From Microbacterium aurantiacum (lineage in GTDB: Bacteria > Actinomycetota > Actinomycetes > Actinomycetales > Microbacteriaceae), in the NCBI RefSeq assembly GCF_021654035.1, contig NZ_JAJPDW010000001.1, positions 434,001-498,000 on the forward strand: 64,000 nucleotides of DNA, given 5' to 3'. Positions 35,444 through 43,087 of this stretch are shown one piece after another. The notes under the pieces are model-generated. The model did not search any database. It was not told the origin of the DNA and saw only the letters and a list, made by a program, of their open reading frames with translations. The number at the start of each line of letters is the position of its first letter. Within the stretch, counting starts at the first letter, position 1. Both the position numbers and the translations under genes were made by a program.

Positions 35444-36721
35444 TCAGCGGGTCAGGCGCACCTCGAGCGCCGCCGCCGCGGCATCCGCATCCGGCGCGAT
35501 CGAGAAGGTCGCCGACCCCGCAGCCGCGGTCGCCCGGTAGTCGCCCGCGAACCCGCGCACCCGGATCAGGCCGTCGGCATCCGGTGCGATCGCCCGCGGC
35601 GCATGCCACCACTCGCCGCGGATCAGATTCCGCAGCATCGCATACGAGGGCTTCTCGCTGCCGTCGGCGCGCAGGAGGCCGACCGGGGCGCCGAGCCAGG
35701 CCCCGGCATCCGTGATACCCCACATCGTGAGCGATTCGACGGCGGGATGGGCGAGAGCCGTCCGGTAGTGGCGCTCGAGCTCGTCGGCCTGACGGGCCTC
35801 GCCCTCGGGAGTCGAGGGCCATTCGGATACGACGTGGTCGTTGAGATCGACGATCTCGGGCGGCATCAGATCGCCCGAGACCAGCGTCGTCTCGGTCAGC
35901 TGCAGCGGCAGGCCGAACCGGGCGAAGCGCTCGAGGATCGACGCGAGCTGATCCTCTCCGCGGAACCCCTGGTGCATGTGCGTCTGCAGTCCGATCGCGT
36001 CGATGCGGATGCCGGCGGCCAGGCACTCCTCGATGAGGCGCTCATAGCGCGGCGAGAGATCGAAGTCGTTGAGCACGAGCCGTGCGCTCGGGTCTGCCTC
36101 GCGGGCGGTCTCGAACGCCATCCGCACCATCTCCACCCGTCCGCGGGACCGTGCCAGGCGGGTGACCGCGTTGTCCTCGGCGGTGAAGTCCGGGAGGATC
36201 ACGACCTCGTTGATGGCGTCCCACTGGTCGACGAGGCCGGAGAAGTCGGAGGCGTCGCGTCGGATGCGCGCACGGATCGCGGCCTCGACCTCGGCATCCG
36301 TTCGGTCGAGCAGCCACGCGGGCGCGAGCGTGTGCCAGACGAGGGGGTGGCCCTTCACGCGCACTCCCCGGTCGGCGAACCACCGCGCCGTCGCCTGCAG
36401 CCGTGCAGTGTCGGGGTGGCCGGGCGCCGGCTCGAAGAACCGCCAGTAGAACGGCAGCGTCACCGTGTCGAACGCCGCCAGCCACGCCTCGAGGAGGTGC
36501 TCGGCGAGCGCGACATCGGCGGCGGCGAGGGCCTCGCGGTCGCCGTGGGGGCCGGAGGTTGCGCCGCCGAGGAGGCCGAGGAAATCGAACCCGATGTTGC
36601 CGAAGCCGAACGCGTGGCGGGTCTGCTCCACGACCACGGATGCCGGATCCGCCGGGGCGCCGTCGGCGTCGAGGATGCGCAGGGACACGTCGCGGAACCG
36701 CGGGGAGAGATCGTGGGACAT
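35444..36721 (-). CDS. GH10 endo-1,4-beta-xylanase (cytoplasmic)
   Basis: The 425-residue protein has a GH10 core: VKGHPLVWHTLAPAWL, the acid/base in DQWDAINEVV, LNDFDLSPRYERL, DAIGLQTHMHQG and the nucleophile Glu in LQLTETTLVS. It lacks a signal peptide, so it probably trims imported xylo-oligosaccharides. The N-terminal 45 residues and C-terminal 70 residues add small beta domains. The ATG at 36721 is divergent from the LacI gene across a 94-bp gap holding its operator. Confidence 0.88.
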   Translation of the reverse strand: MSHDLSPRFRDVSLRILDADGAPADPASVVVEQTRHAFGFGNIGFDFLGLLGGATSGPHGDREALAAADVALAEHLLEAWLAAFDTVTLPFYWRFFEPAPGHPDTARLQATARWFADRGVRVKGHPLVWHTLAPAWLLDRTDAEVEAAIRARIRRDASDFSGLVDQWDAINEVVILPDFTAEDNAVTRLARSRGRVEMVRMAFETAREADPSARLVLNDFDLSPRYERLIEECLAAGIRIDAIGLQTHMHQGFRGEDQLASILERFARFGLPLQLTETTLVSGDLMPPEIVDLNDHVVSEWPSTPEGEARQADELERHYRTALAHPAVESLTMWGITDAGAWLGAPVGLLRADGSEKPSYAMLRNLIRGEWWHAPRAIAPDADGLIRVRGFAGDYRATAAAGSATFSIAPDADAAAAALEVRLTR

Positions 36722-36779
36722 CGGCCCACCCTCGCACAGGCGTCGCGAACGTCAGAGACGAACGCGGCGAGACCGTGGG

Positions 36780-36793
36780 TGTTATCGTCAACA
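36780..36793. promoter_or_regulatory. LacI operator TGTTATCGTCAACA
   Basis: This 14-mer is identical to the one at 35372-35385 in front of galT and has the TGTT-N6-AACA symmetry with central CG of LacI-family sites. It lies in the divergent gap between the xylanase and the LacI gene and could control both. Confidence 0.7.
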
Positions 36794-36815
36794 CACCGAG
36801 TGTCCAGGAGGTGCG

Positions 36816-37817
36816 ATGCCCCGCGTGTCGATGGCCGACGTCGCGGCACACGCCGGCGTGTCCGCGCAGACTGTGTCGCGCGTCGTCAACGGATCGCCCC
36901 GGGTCGACCCGCAGACCCGCGCCCGCGTCGAGGAGGCGATGGCCGCGCTCGGCTACCGCATCCATCGCGCGGCGCAGGCGCTCCGCACAGGACGCACCCG
37001 CGCCATCGGGCTCGTCGTCTCCACCCTCGCCACCGTCGGCAACAGCCGCATGCTGCAGGCGGTGTGCGCGGCGGCGGAAGCCCGGGACTACGCGATCGTC
37101 GTGGTGACCGCGACGGCGGACTCCGGCATCCGTCCGGCGTTCTCGCGTCTGCACGACCGCGCGGTCGACGGTGCGATCGTGCTGAACGAGGCCACGCGGC
37201 TCGTGCAGCTCGCCGGGACCACCGGAGACATGCCGCTCGTCGTCGTCGACGCCGAGCCCGCCGCGCACCTCGTCACCGTGCAGACCGATCACGCGGACGG
37301 CGCGCGGACGGCGACGGCGCACCTCCTCGCCGGCGGCGCCGCGACGGTCCATCACCTCGCCGGCCCTGCCGATTCATTCGCCGCCGCCGAGCGCGAGCGC
37401 GGTTGGCGGGCAGCGCTCGCGGAGGCCGGCGCCGTGGTGCCCGAGCCCGTGCGCGGGGACTGGGGATCGAGGTCGGGCGCGGCGGCGGCGGTGCTGCTCG
37501 GCGACGCGACGGCGGTCTTCGCCGCCAACGACCAGATGGCGCTCGGCCTCCTCCACGGGTTCGCAGACCTCGGCCGACGCGTTCCGAACGACGTCGCCGT
37601 CGTGGGGTTCGACGATGTGCCGGAGGCCGTGGACTACCTCCCGCCGCTCACCACCCTGCGTCAGGACTTCGACGCTCTGGCAGAGCGCGCCGTGAGCCGG
37701 CTCATCGACCTCGCCGAAGGAGCGGGCCCGCGGGACGCGGCATCCGACAGCCTCGCGGAGGTCGTCGGGGCCGAGCTCATCGTGCGCGACAGCAGCCGCC
37801 CCGCGCCCGGGGCCTGA
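36816..37817 (+). CDS. LacI-family transcriptional regulator (xylan/galactose)
   Basis: The 333-residue protein starts MPRVSMADVAAHAGVSAQTVSRVVNG, a LacI HTH with hinge. The effector domain has AIGLVVSTL, DGAIVLNEA, AVFAANDQMALGLLHGF and VAVVGFDDVPEAVDYLPPLTTLRQ. CAGGAGG precedes the ATG at 36816. Shared operator 14-mers suggest that it regulates itself, the xylanase and galTK. Confidence 0.88.
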   Translation: MPRVSMADVAAHAGVSAQTVSRVVNGSPRVDPQTRARVEEAMAALGYRIHRAAQALRTGRTRAIGLVVSTLATVGNSRMLQAVCAAAEARDYAIVVVTATADSGIRPAFSRLHDRAVDGAIVLNEATRLVQLAGTTGDMPLVVVDAEPAAHLVTVQTDHADGARTATAHLLAGGAATVHHLAGPADSFAAAERERGWRAALAEAGAVVPEPVRGDWGSRSGAAAAVLLGDATAVFAANDQMALGLLHGFADLGRRVPNDVAVVGFDDVPEAVDYLPPLTTLRQDFDALAERAVSRLIDLAEGAGPRDAASDSLAEVVGAELIVRDSSRPAPGA

Positions 37818-37846
37818 CCCGTCGCCCGCGGCGCCTGACCGTCCGC

Positions 37847-37924
37847 CGTCGGAAACGCGGTGGATCAGGGAGGTTTCGGGGGCTCCGCCGGGCCCGTGGG
37901 TCGATCCGTCCCGCGTTTTCGACG
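37847..37924. repeat. 78-bp palindromic element, family B, copy 5
   Basis: Arms CGTCGGAAACGCGG (37847-37860) and CCGCGTTTTCGACG (37911-37924) pair over 14 bases with one mismatch. It is the first of three copies set exactly 152 bp apart. Confidence 0.9.
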
Positions 37925-37998
37925 CCGGCGGCGCCTGACCGGCGGGCGGGGCCCCTCCCTCTGGCACTGACCCGTCGCCCGCGGTCCGAGCCGTCAGC

Positions 37999-38076
37999 CG
38001 TCGGAAACGCGGTGGATCCGGGCGTGTTCGGGGCCTCCACCGGGCCCGTGGGTCGATCCGTCCCGCGTTTTCGACG
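37999..38076. repeat. 78-bp palindromic element, family B, copy 6
   Basis: Same 14-base arms as copy 5 (37999-38012 and 38063-38076). The interior differs from copy 5 at several positions around GGATCCGGGCGTG. Confidence 0.9.
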
Positions 38077-38150
38077 CCGGCGGCGCCTGACCGGCGGGCG
38101 GGGCCCCTCCCTCTGGCACTGACCCGTCGCCCGCGGTCCGAGCCGTCAGC

Positions 38151-38228
38151 CGTCGGAAACGCGGTGGATCCGGGCGTGTTCGGGGCCTCCGCCGGGCCCG
38201 TGGGTCGATCCGTCCCGCGTTTTCGACG
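38151..38228. repeat. 78-bp palindromic element, family B, copy 7
   Basis: Same arms (38151-38164 and 38215-38228). The interior is nearly identical to copy 6. It abuts the stop of the GH35 relic. Confidence 0.9.
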
Positions 38229-38263
38229 CCGGTGGCGCCTGACCGCGCGTCGGCCCGACCCCG

Positions 38264-38780
38264 CTACTCCTCGAGCTGGCCGAGCTCGGGCGCGGCGACG
38301 AACGAGACCGCGGCCTCGGCGACCTGGTCGAGTTCGATGATGATGAGCTCGTTCGCTCCCGCCCGGGTGACCGGTGCGGGCACGAACAGGGTCCGCTGCG
38401 GGCTGTGCCGCCAGTAGCGACCGAGGACGAAGCCGTTCAGCACCGCGAAGCCCTTTCCGAGCGTGGCGGTGTCGAGGTACAGGTCGGCCGGGGCGTCCAG
38501 GGTGAACGAGCCGCGGAGGCCCGTCCGCCCGACCGTGGACCCCGCCGGAGCGTGGGCGATGCCCGCCGCGACCGCCGAGAGATCGACCGGGCGCGCCTTC
38601 CACCCCGTCAGCGGCTCTCCCGCCAGTCGGATGCCGCCCACGAGGCCTTTCGGCTCGCCGATCCGGCCGGCGTAGTTGACGCGGCCCTGGTCCTCGACGA
38701 GCACGGTGAGCATCTCGCCTCGCGGGATCACTGCGGCACGGTCGTGGTCGGTGCGGGACAGTCGGGCACCGCCCTGGCTC
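38264..38780 (-). pseudogene. GH35 beta-galactosidase relic (C-terminal third)
   Basis: Codons from about 38770 down to the TAG at 38264 encode the C-terminal beta domains of GH35 beta-galactosidases: ARLSRTDHDRAAVIPRGE, VLVEDQGRVNYAGRIGEPKG, then DLYLDTATLGKGFAVLNGF and VLGRYWRHSPQRTLFVPA. The catalytic barrel (about 400 residues) is missing and similarity stops near 38780, where an unrelated plus-strand tail begins. The reading frame of the remnant is still open. Confidence 0.7.
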
Positions 38781-38789
38781 CGGGCAAGG

Positions 38790-38917
38790 CGAGCAGCCAC
38801 GCGTTCACGACGCGCGCCTCGCCGATCCCTGAGGGTGAGCTGACGGTGACGGGAACGCAGGACGGGGTGGCTCCCTTCTCGGCCACGCTCGTCGTCCCGG
38901 CTCGCACCTGCAGCTGA
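38790..38917 (+). pseudogene. possible 3' relic of a secreted-protein gene
   Basis: The plus frame ending TGA at 38915-38917 reads TRASPIPEGELTVTGTQDG then VAPFSATLVVPARTCS, a beta-strand-rich, Thr/Val-rich tail like an extracellular Ig-like domain. Third positions are mostly G or C. No start or upstream portion exists, because the GH35 tail occupies the other side. It is followed at once by a perfect hairpin that could be its old terminator. Confidence 0.35.
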
Positions 38918-38923
38918 CCTGAC

Positions 38924-38962
38924 GATGCCGGCGGTTCCGTGTAGCGCGGAGCCGCCGGCATC
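38924..38962. terminator. hairpin GATGCCGGCGG / CCGCCGGCATC
   Basis: A perfect 11-bp stem (38924-38934, 38952-38962) with a 17-base loop lies 7 bases after the stop of the plus-strand relic. It is a plausible terminator stem without a U-run. Confidence 0.45.
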
Positions 38963-38979
38963 ACTGCGTCCCGGGGTGT

Positions 38980-39066
38980 GTACCGAACTCCTCAATTTCG
39001 GGGCCGGGAGGGGCGGATTCGGCCCTGTCCGGGCCTGGGATGCGGGTTTTTTGAGGAGTTCGGTAC
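38980..39066. repeat. 87-bp palindromic element, family C, copy 1
   Basis: Arms GTACCGAACTCCTCAA (38980-38995) and TTGAGGAGTTCGGTAC (39051-39066) are perfect 16-base inverted copies. The 56-base interior is GC-rich. The 511-bp gap 38791-39301 before glycerate kinase holds this element, copy 2, a short gene relic and the glycerate kinase promoter. Confidence 0.9.
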
Positions 39067-39133
39067 GGGCTTGCGGCGGGCCGGTCGCGGGCGGCGGGCA
39101 CCGGCGGGCGGCGGGCTGGTCGCGGCGGTCGGC

Positions 39134-39213
39134 GTGCCGAACTCCTCACTTTCGGGGGATTCCTGCGCCGGGAGGCGGAGTGTCGGGGCGGAGGATTTTG
39201 AGGAGTTCGGTAC
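39134..39213. repeat. 80-bp palindromic element, family C, copy 2
   Basis: Left arm GTGCCGAACTCCTCAC (39134-39149) and right arm TTGAGGAGTTCGGTAC (39198-39213) pair with two mismatches. The interior is different from copy 1 and 7 bases shorter. Confidence 0.88.
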
Positions 39214-39256
39214 GGGCGAGGGAGGGGACGGGGCGAACGGTGGCCTCTCACACAAC

Positions 39257-39295
39257 GGGAAGCGCTTTCCGGCGCGGGGTGCGGGGCGGCATACT
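39257..39295 (+). promoter_or_regulatory. glycerate kinase promoter: GGGAAGCGCTTTCC operator and CATACT -10
   Basis: GGGAAGCGCTTTCC (39257-39270) is a near-perfect LacI-type palindrome sitting at the expected -35. CATACT (39290-39295) lies 6 bases before the ATG at 39302, the leaderless geometry. The palindrome belongs to the same family of sites found before the carbohydrate operons to the right. Confidence 0.6.
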
Positions 39296-39301
39296 GGGGG
39301 G

Positions 39302-40435
39302 ATGACAGCGCGGAACATCGTGATCGCCGTCGATTCCTTCAAGGGGACGATCGGCGCGGCCGCCGCCGCCGGCGCCCTCGCGCGCGGGTGGGCCGCGGCG
39401 CGACCGGGCGATGAGATCCGCCTCCTCCCCATGGCCGACGGGGGCGAGGGGACGCTCGACGCGTTCGCCGCCGCGGTGCCCGGAGCGCGCCGGATGCCGG
39501 TGACCGTGACCGGCCCGGACGACCACCCGGTCGACGCCTCCTGGGTGCTCCTCCCCGCCGGCGACGGCTCCGGCCCCACCGGCGTCGTCGAGCTCGCAAG
39601 CACCAGCGGAATCGAACTCCTCAGCCCCGACGCCCTCCGCCCGTGGGACGCGCACACCCGCGGCTTCGGCGAGATGATCGCCGCGGCCCTGGACCACGGC
39701 GTCGCCCGCCTCGTCCTCGGCATCGGCTCGAGCGCCTCGACCGACGGCGGCACGGGGATGCTCACCGCACTGGGCGCGCGGTTCCTCGACGACCGCGGTC
39801 GCCCCGTCGCGCCCGGTGCCCGGGGGCTCGCCGACATCGCGCGCGCTGACCTCACCGGGCTCCGCCCGCTCCCGCCCGGCGGTGCGACGGTGCTCTCCGA
39901 CGTCACCCACGGTCTCCTCGGCCCGGCCGGTGCCGCCCACGTCTTCGCTCCGCAGAAGGGTGCGGCGCCGGACGACCTCCCCCGGATGGATGCCGGACTC
40001 ACGCGTCTGTCGACGGTGCTCGGCGGCGACCCCGATTCCCCCGGATCGGGCGCCGCGGGCGGCACCGGCTACGCGCTGCGGGTCTGGGGTGCGGATCTCG
40101 TCCCGGGGGCCGGTGCCGTTGCCGACCTCATCGGCTTGTCCGCGGCCCTCGATGCCGCAGACTTCGTGCTCACCGGCGAGGGTTCGTTCGACGGGCAGTC
40201 GGCCGCCGGAAAGGTTCCGACGCACGTGGCGCGACTGGCGACGGATGCCGCCACCCCGGTCGCGCTCGTCGCGGGTCGCATCGCCGATGACGTCGCCGTC
40301 GCCGACCTCGCGGGGTTCGCGGCATCCGTGTCGTTGACGGCGCTCGCGGGATCCGCCGCCGAGGCGATGGCCGACGCCGCGCGGTGGCTCGCGGAGGCCG
40401 GTGCGTCCCTCGCCCGCGGTGCCACCGACGCTTGA
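39302..40435 (+). CDS. glycerate kinase (GlxK/GarK family)
   Basis: The 377-residue protein has the glycerate kinase type 1 pattern: IVIAVDSFKGTIGAAAAAGALARGW, LLPMADGGEGTLDAF, VLGIGSSASTDGGTGML, LSDVTHGLLGPAGAAHVFAPQKGA and FVLTGEGSFDGQSAAGKVP. It phosphorylates D-glycerate to 2-phosphoglycerate and thereby feeds glycolysis. It faces the uronate operon convergently. The KdgD route does not make glycerate, so it may serve a separate branch. Confidence 0.92.
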   Translation: MTARNIVIAVDSFKGTIGAAAAAGALARGWAAARPGDEIRLLPMADGGEGTLDAFAAAVPGARRMPVTVTGPDDHPVDASWVLLPAGDGSGPTGVVELASTSGIELLSPDALRPWDAHTRGFGEMIAAALDHGVARLVLGIGSSASTDGGTGMLTALGARFLDDRGRPVAPGARGLADIARADLTGLRPLPPGGATVLSDVTHGLLGPAGAAHVFAPQKGAAPDDLPRMDAGLTRLSTVLGGDPDSPGSGAAGGTGYALRVWGADLVPGAGAVADLIGLSAALDAADFVLTGEGSFDGQSAAGKVPTHVARLATDAATPVALVAGRIADDVAVADLAGFAASVSLTALAGSAAEAMADAARWLAEAGASLARGATDA

Positions 40436-40442
40436 ACGCCGA

Positions 40443-40490
40443 CGCCGCGGGTCCCGACGCCTGAACGCCGCCGAACCGCGCACCGCGGCG
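40443..40490. terminator. possible bidirectional terminator, CGCCGCGG / CCGCGGCG
   Basis: An 8-bp perfect inverted repeat with a 32-base loop lies in the 61-bp gap between the convergent glycerate kinase and aldehyde dehydrogenase genes. The stem is short for its loop, so the call is tentative. Confidence 0.3.
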
Positions 40491-40496
40491 CGTAGC

Positions 40497-41954
40497 TCAG
40501 CGCCGGAGAGCCGGAACCCGGAGGATGCCGTTCCGCCGGTGCGGGATGGCGGCGAGCGCCTCGTCGCGCAGCACCTCCGGGAGGAGGTGTGCGGGGGCGT
40601 CCTGGAACACCACCGGGCGGAGGAACCGGCGGATCGCCGTGGCCCCCACGGACGTGTGCAGCGACGTCGTCGCGGGCCAGGGGCCGCCGTGGTGCTGCGA
40701 CCACGTCACCGCGACACCGGTCGGCCACCCCGCGAACAGAACGCGACCGGCCCGGCGCTCGAGCACGGCGACGACCTCGGTCACCTCCTCGCCCGTTTCG
40801 CTGTGGAGCGTCGCGGTCAGCGACCCGGGCACCGCCCGCAGCGCCGCGAGCAGATCCTCCGGCCCGTCGTAGTGCACGAGCAGGGTGACCGGTCCGAAGC
40901 ATTCCTCCAGAAGGGTGTCGGGGCGCGCGGCGACGGCCGCGGCATCCGTGGCGAGCACGGTCGGCGTCGCCGCGTCTGCACCCCCGGCCCCTCCCCGAGC
41001 GACCACCGTCACGGAGGGGTCGGCCTCGAGGTGCGCGAGTCCCTCGGGAAAGGCCTCGGTGATGCGGTCGGTCAGCAAACGACCGCCCGCGGCCCCCGCG
41101 ACCCGCGACGCGACGAGCTCGGCGAACCCCGTCGCGCGCGGCACGAACACCACGCCGGGCTTGGTGCAGAACTGTCCGACGCCGAGAGTGAACGACCCGA
41201 CGAGTCCCTCCGCGAGGGCAGGACCCCGCGCCGCGACGGCGCCCGCGGTCAGCACGACGGGGTTGACGCTCCCGAGCTCGCCGTAGAACGGGATCGGATC
41301 GGGCCGGCCGGCCGCGAGGTCGAACAGCGCCCGGCCGCCCGAGACCGACCCGGTGAATCCGACGGCCTGGATCGACGGATGCCCTACCAGCGCCTCGCCG
41401 GCCTCCCGACCCTCGACGAGCCCGAGCGATCCGACCGGCGCACCGGCGTCCACGAGCGCGGCGGCGACGATCTCGGCCGTCCGCCGCGACAGGCGCACGT
41501 GCCCGGAGTGGGCCTTGACGATCACGGGGTTCCCCGCGGCGAGCGCGGAGGCGGTGTCGCCGCCGGCGACGGAGAAGGCGAAGGGGAAGTTCGAGGCCGA
41601 GAACACCGCCACGGGGCCGACGCCGGTGAGCATGCGGCGAAGCTCCGGGCGCGGCGGGGTGGCCGCGGCATCGGCGTCGTCGACGATCGCCTCGAGGTAC
41701 GCGCCCTCCTCGACCACGCCGGCGAACAGGCGCAGCTGTCCGCTCGTCCGCGCGACCTCGCCGCGCAGCCGGGTCTCGCCGAGGCGGGTCTCGGCGTCGG
41801 CGAGGGGCACGAGCTCATCGGCGTGGGCGTCGAGCGCGTCGGCGGCGGCGCGGAGCCATGCGGCCCGCGTCCCGGCGCTCGCCGCGCGCCACGCGGGCGC
41901 GGCGGCCTCGGCGGCGGTGGTGCGCTCATCCAGCTCGGTGGTCGTGGTGCTCAT
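40497..41954 (-). CDS. aldehyde dehydrogenase, 2,5-dioxovalerate (alpha-ketoglutarate semialdehyde) type
   Basis: The 485-residue protein matches the NADP-type subgroup near 2,5-dioxovalerate dehydrogenases: FSASNFPFAFSVAGGDTASALAAGNPVIVKAHSGH, GFTGSVSGGRALFDLAA, FYGELGSVNPV (general-base Glu) and GQFCTKPG (catalytic Cys). It would oxidise 2,5-dioxopentanoate to 2-oxoglutarate, the step after KdgD. ATG at 41954 with AAAGGACC upstream. It ends the uronate operon, 32 bases after the enolase gene. Confidence 0.87.
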   Translation of the reverse strand: MSTTTTELDERTTAAEAAAPAWRAASAGTRAAWLRAAADALDAHADELVPLADAETRLGETRLRGEVARTSGQLRLFAGVVEEGAYLEAIVDDADAAATPPRPELRRMLTGVGPVAVFSASNFPFAFSVAGGDTASALAAGNPVIVKAHSGHVRLSRRTAEIVAAALVDAGAPVGSLGLVEGREAGEALVGHPSIQAVGFTGSVSGGRALFDLAAGRPDPIPFYGELGSVNPVVLTAGAVAARGPALAEGLVGSFTLGVGQFCTKPGVVFVPRATGFAELVASRVAGAAGGRLLTDRITEAFPEGLAHLEADPSVTVVARGGAGGADAATPTVLATDAAAVAARPDTLLEECFGPVTLLVHYDGPEDLLAALRAVPGSLTATLHSETGEEVTEVVAVLERRAGRVLFAGWPTGVAVTWSQHHGGPWPATTSLHTSVGATAIRRFLRPVVFQDAPAHLLPEVLRDEALAAIPHRRNGILRVPALRR

Positions 41955-41986
41955 GGCGGGTCCTTTCGAAGCGGGGGGAGGCGCGC

Positions 41987-43087
41987 TCAGCGGAAACGGA
42001 TGCCGAGCCCGACGTGGGCGTTCTCGACGGCGTATCCGTCGCGGACGGTGACCGGGGACGGGTCGCGGAGCGCGCCGAGGTCGCCGAAGCCGGCATCCTC
42101 GACGTCCTCCACCATCGGCTCCGCGACGCCCGGGGTCGCCCGGAGCGTGCGGGCGACCTGGGTCGACAGTTCCGGCAGGAGGTGGGGGTGGACGGCGGTG
42201 CCGTACTCGGCGGCGATCGCGGCGATCCCGAGGAACGGGGTGATCCCGCCCACCCGGACGATGTTCGGCTGCACGATCTGCGCGGCGCCCGCGCGGAGGT
42301 ACTCGTCGAACCGGTGCACGGTGTGCAGGTTCTCGCCGACGGCGATCGGGATGCCGCTCGATGCGGCGAGCCGGCGGGCGAGCTCGGTGTGCCCCCACAG
42401 GTCCTCGGCGCGCAGCGGTTCTTCGATCCACGCCGGGGACACCTCCGCGAGGACCTCGAGTGCGGCGGTGGCACGGTCGAGCTCCCACCGCTGGTTCGCG
42501 TCGATCATCAGCGCGCGGTCGGGGCCGATCACCGCGCGGACCGCGCGCAGGCGGTCGAGGTCTTCGGCGACCTCGGGCTTGCCGACCTTCACCTTCACCG
42601 CGTCGAATCCGGCATCCGTCCACCGCTCGGCCTGGGCGACGAGGTCGTCGATCGGGTAGTGGAGGTTCACCCCGCTGCCGTAGGCGCGGACGGCCTCGCG
42701 CTGCGCGCCGAGCCATCCCGAGACGGAGGCGTCGTCGGCCCGGGCGGCGGCATCCCACAGGGCGAGGTCGAGACCGGCGAGGGCGATGGTGGTGAGTCCG
42801 CCACCTCCGGCTTCGTGGAGGTGCTGCCACATCGGCCTCCACCCCTCGCCCGGTTCACCGGGACCGCCGACGGCCACCGGGGCGATGTCGTTCACCAGCA
42901 GGGCATGCACGGCTTCCGCACCGATCTGCGGCGTCCAGGAGAAGCCCCAGCCCTCCGCGCCGTCGCTGCGGACGACGTGGGTCGCGACGACGCCGACCGA
43001 GGTCACCCCCGATCCCCACGGGCGCGTCAGCGGCACGCGCACGAGTCGCGCATCGAGCGAGCGGAGGGTGATCACTCCGGTGCTCAC
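41987..43087 (-). CDS. enolase-superfamily sugar-acid dehydratase (mandelate racemase subgroup)
   Basis: The 366-residue protein has the MR/MLE barrel: DAVKVKVGKP (KxK acid/base), LMIDANQRW (first metal Asp), WIEEPL and VGENLH (second and third ligands), and TAVHPHLLPEL (His of the His-Asp dyad). Members dehydrate acid sugars to 2-keto-3-deoxy acids. Between a uronate-type dehydrogenase and KdgD the likely substrate is glucarate or galactarate, but L-sugar acids are possible. The GTG at 43087 overlaps the KdgD stop. Confidence 0.82.
   Translation of the reverse strand: MSTGVITLRSLDARLVRVPLTRPWGSGVTSVGVVATHVVRSDGAEGWGFSWTPQIGAEAVHALLVNDIAPVAVGGPGEPGEGWRPMWQHLHEAGGGGLTTIALAGLDLALWDAAARADDASVSGWLGAQREAVRAYGSGVNLHYPIDDLVAQAERWTDAGFDAVKVKVGKPEVAEDLDRLRAVRAVIGPDRALMIDANQRWELDRATAALEVLAEVSPAWIEEPLRAEDLWGHTELARRLAASSGIPIAVGENLHTVHRFDEYLRAGAAQIVQPNIVRVGGITPFLGIAAIAAEYGTAVHPHLLPELSTQVARTLRATPGVAEPMVEDVEDAGFGDLGALRDPSPVTVRDGYAVENAHVGLGIRFR

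Larger units (their letters stand above)
37847..38228. repeat. 152-bp tandem repeat array carrying family B palindromes
   Basis: The unit (78-bp palindrome plus 74-bp spacer) is repeated with left arms at 37847, 37999 and 38151. The spacers are almost identical, including a shared CTCTGGCACTGACCCGTCGC stretch. The 446-bp gap between the LacI gene and the GH35 relic holds only this array. It looks like a recent duplication of a palindrome with its flank. Confidence 0.9.

Noticed and set aside
35369..38122. A 917-codon plus-strand frame across the xylanase and LacI genes
   Set aside because: It runs antisense to GH10 and out of frame through LacI, and its translation lacks any recognisable fold.
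37847..38228. A possible CRISPR array (three regular repeats)
   Set aside because: The units are 152 bp with near-identical spacers and palindromic 78-bp cores, and no cas genes are nearby.
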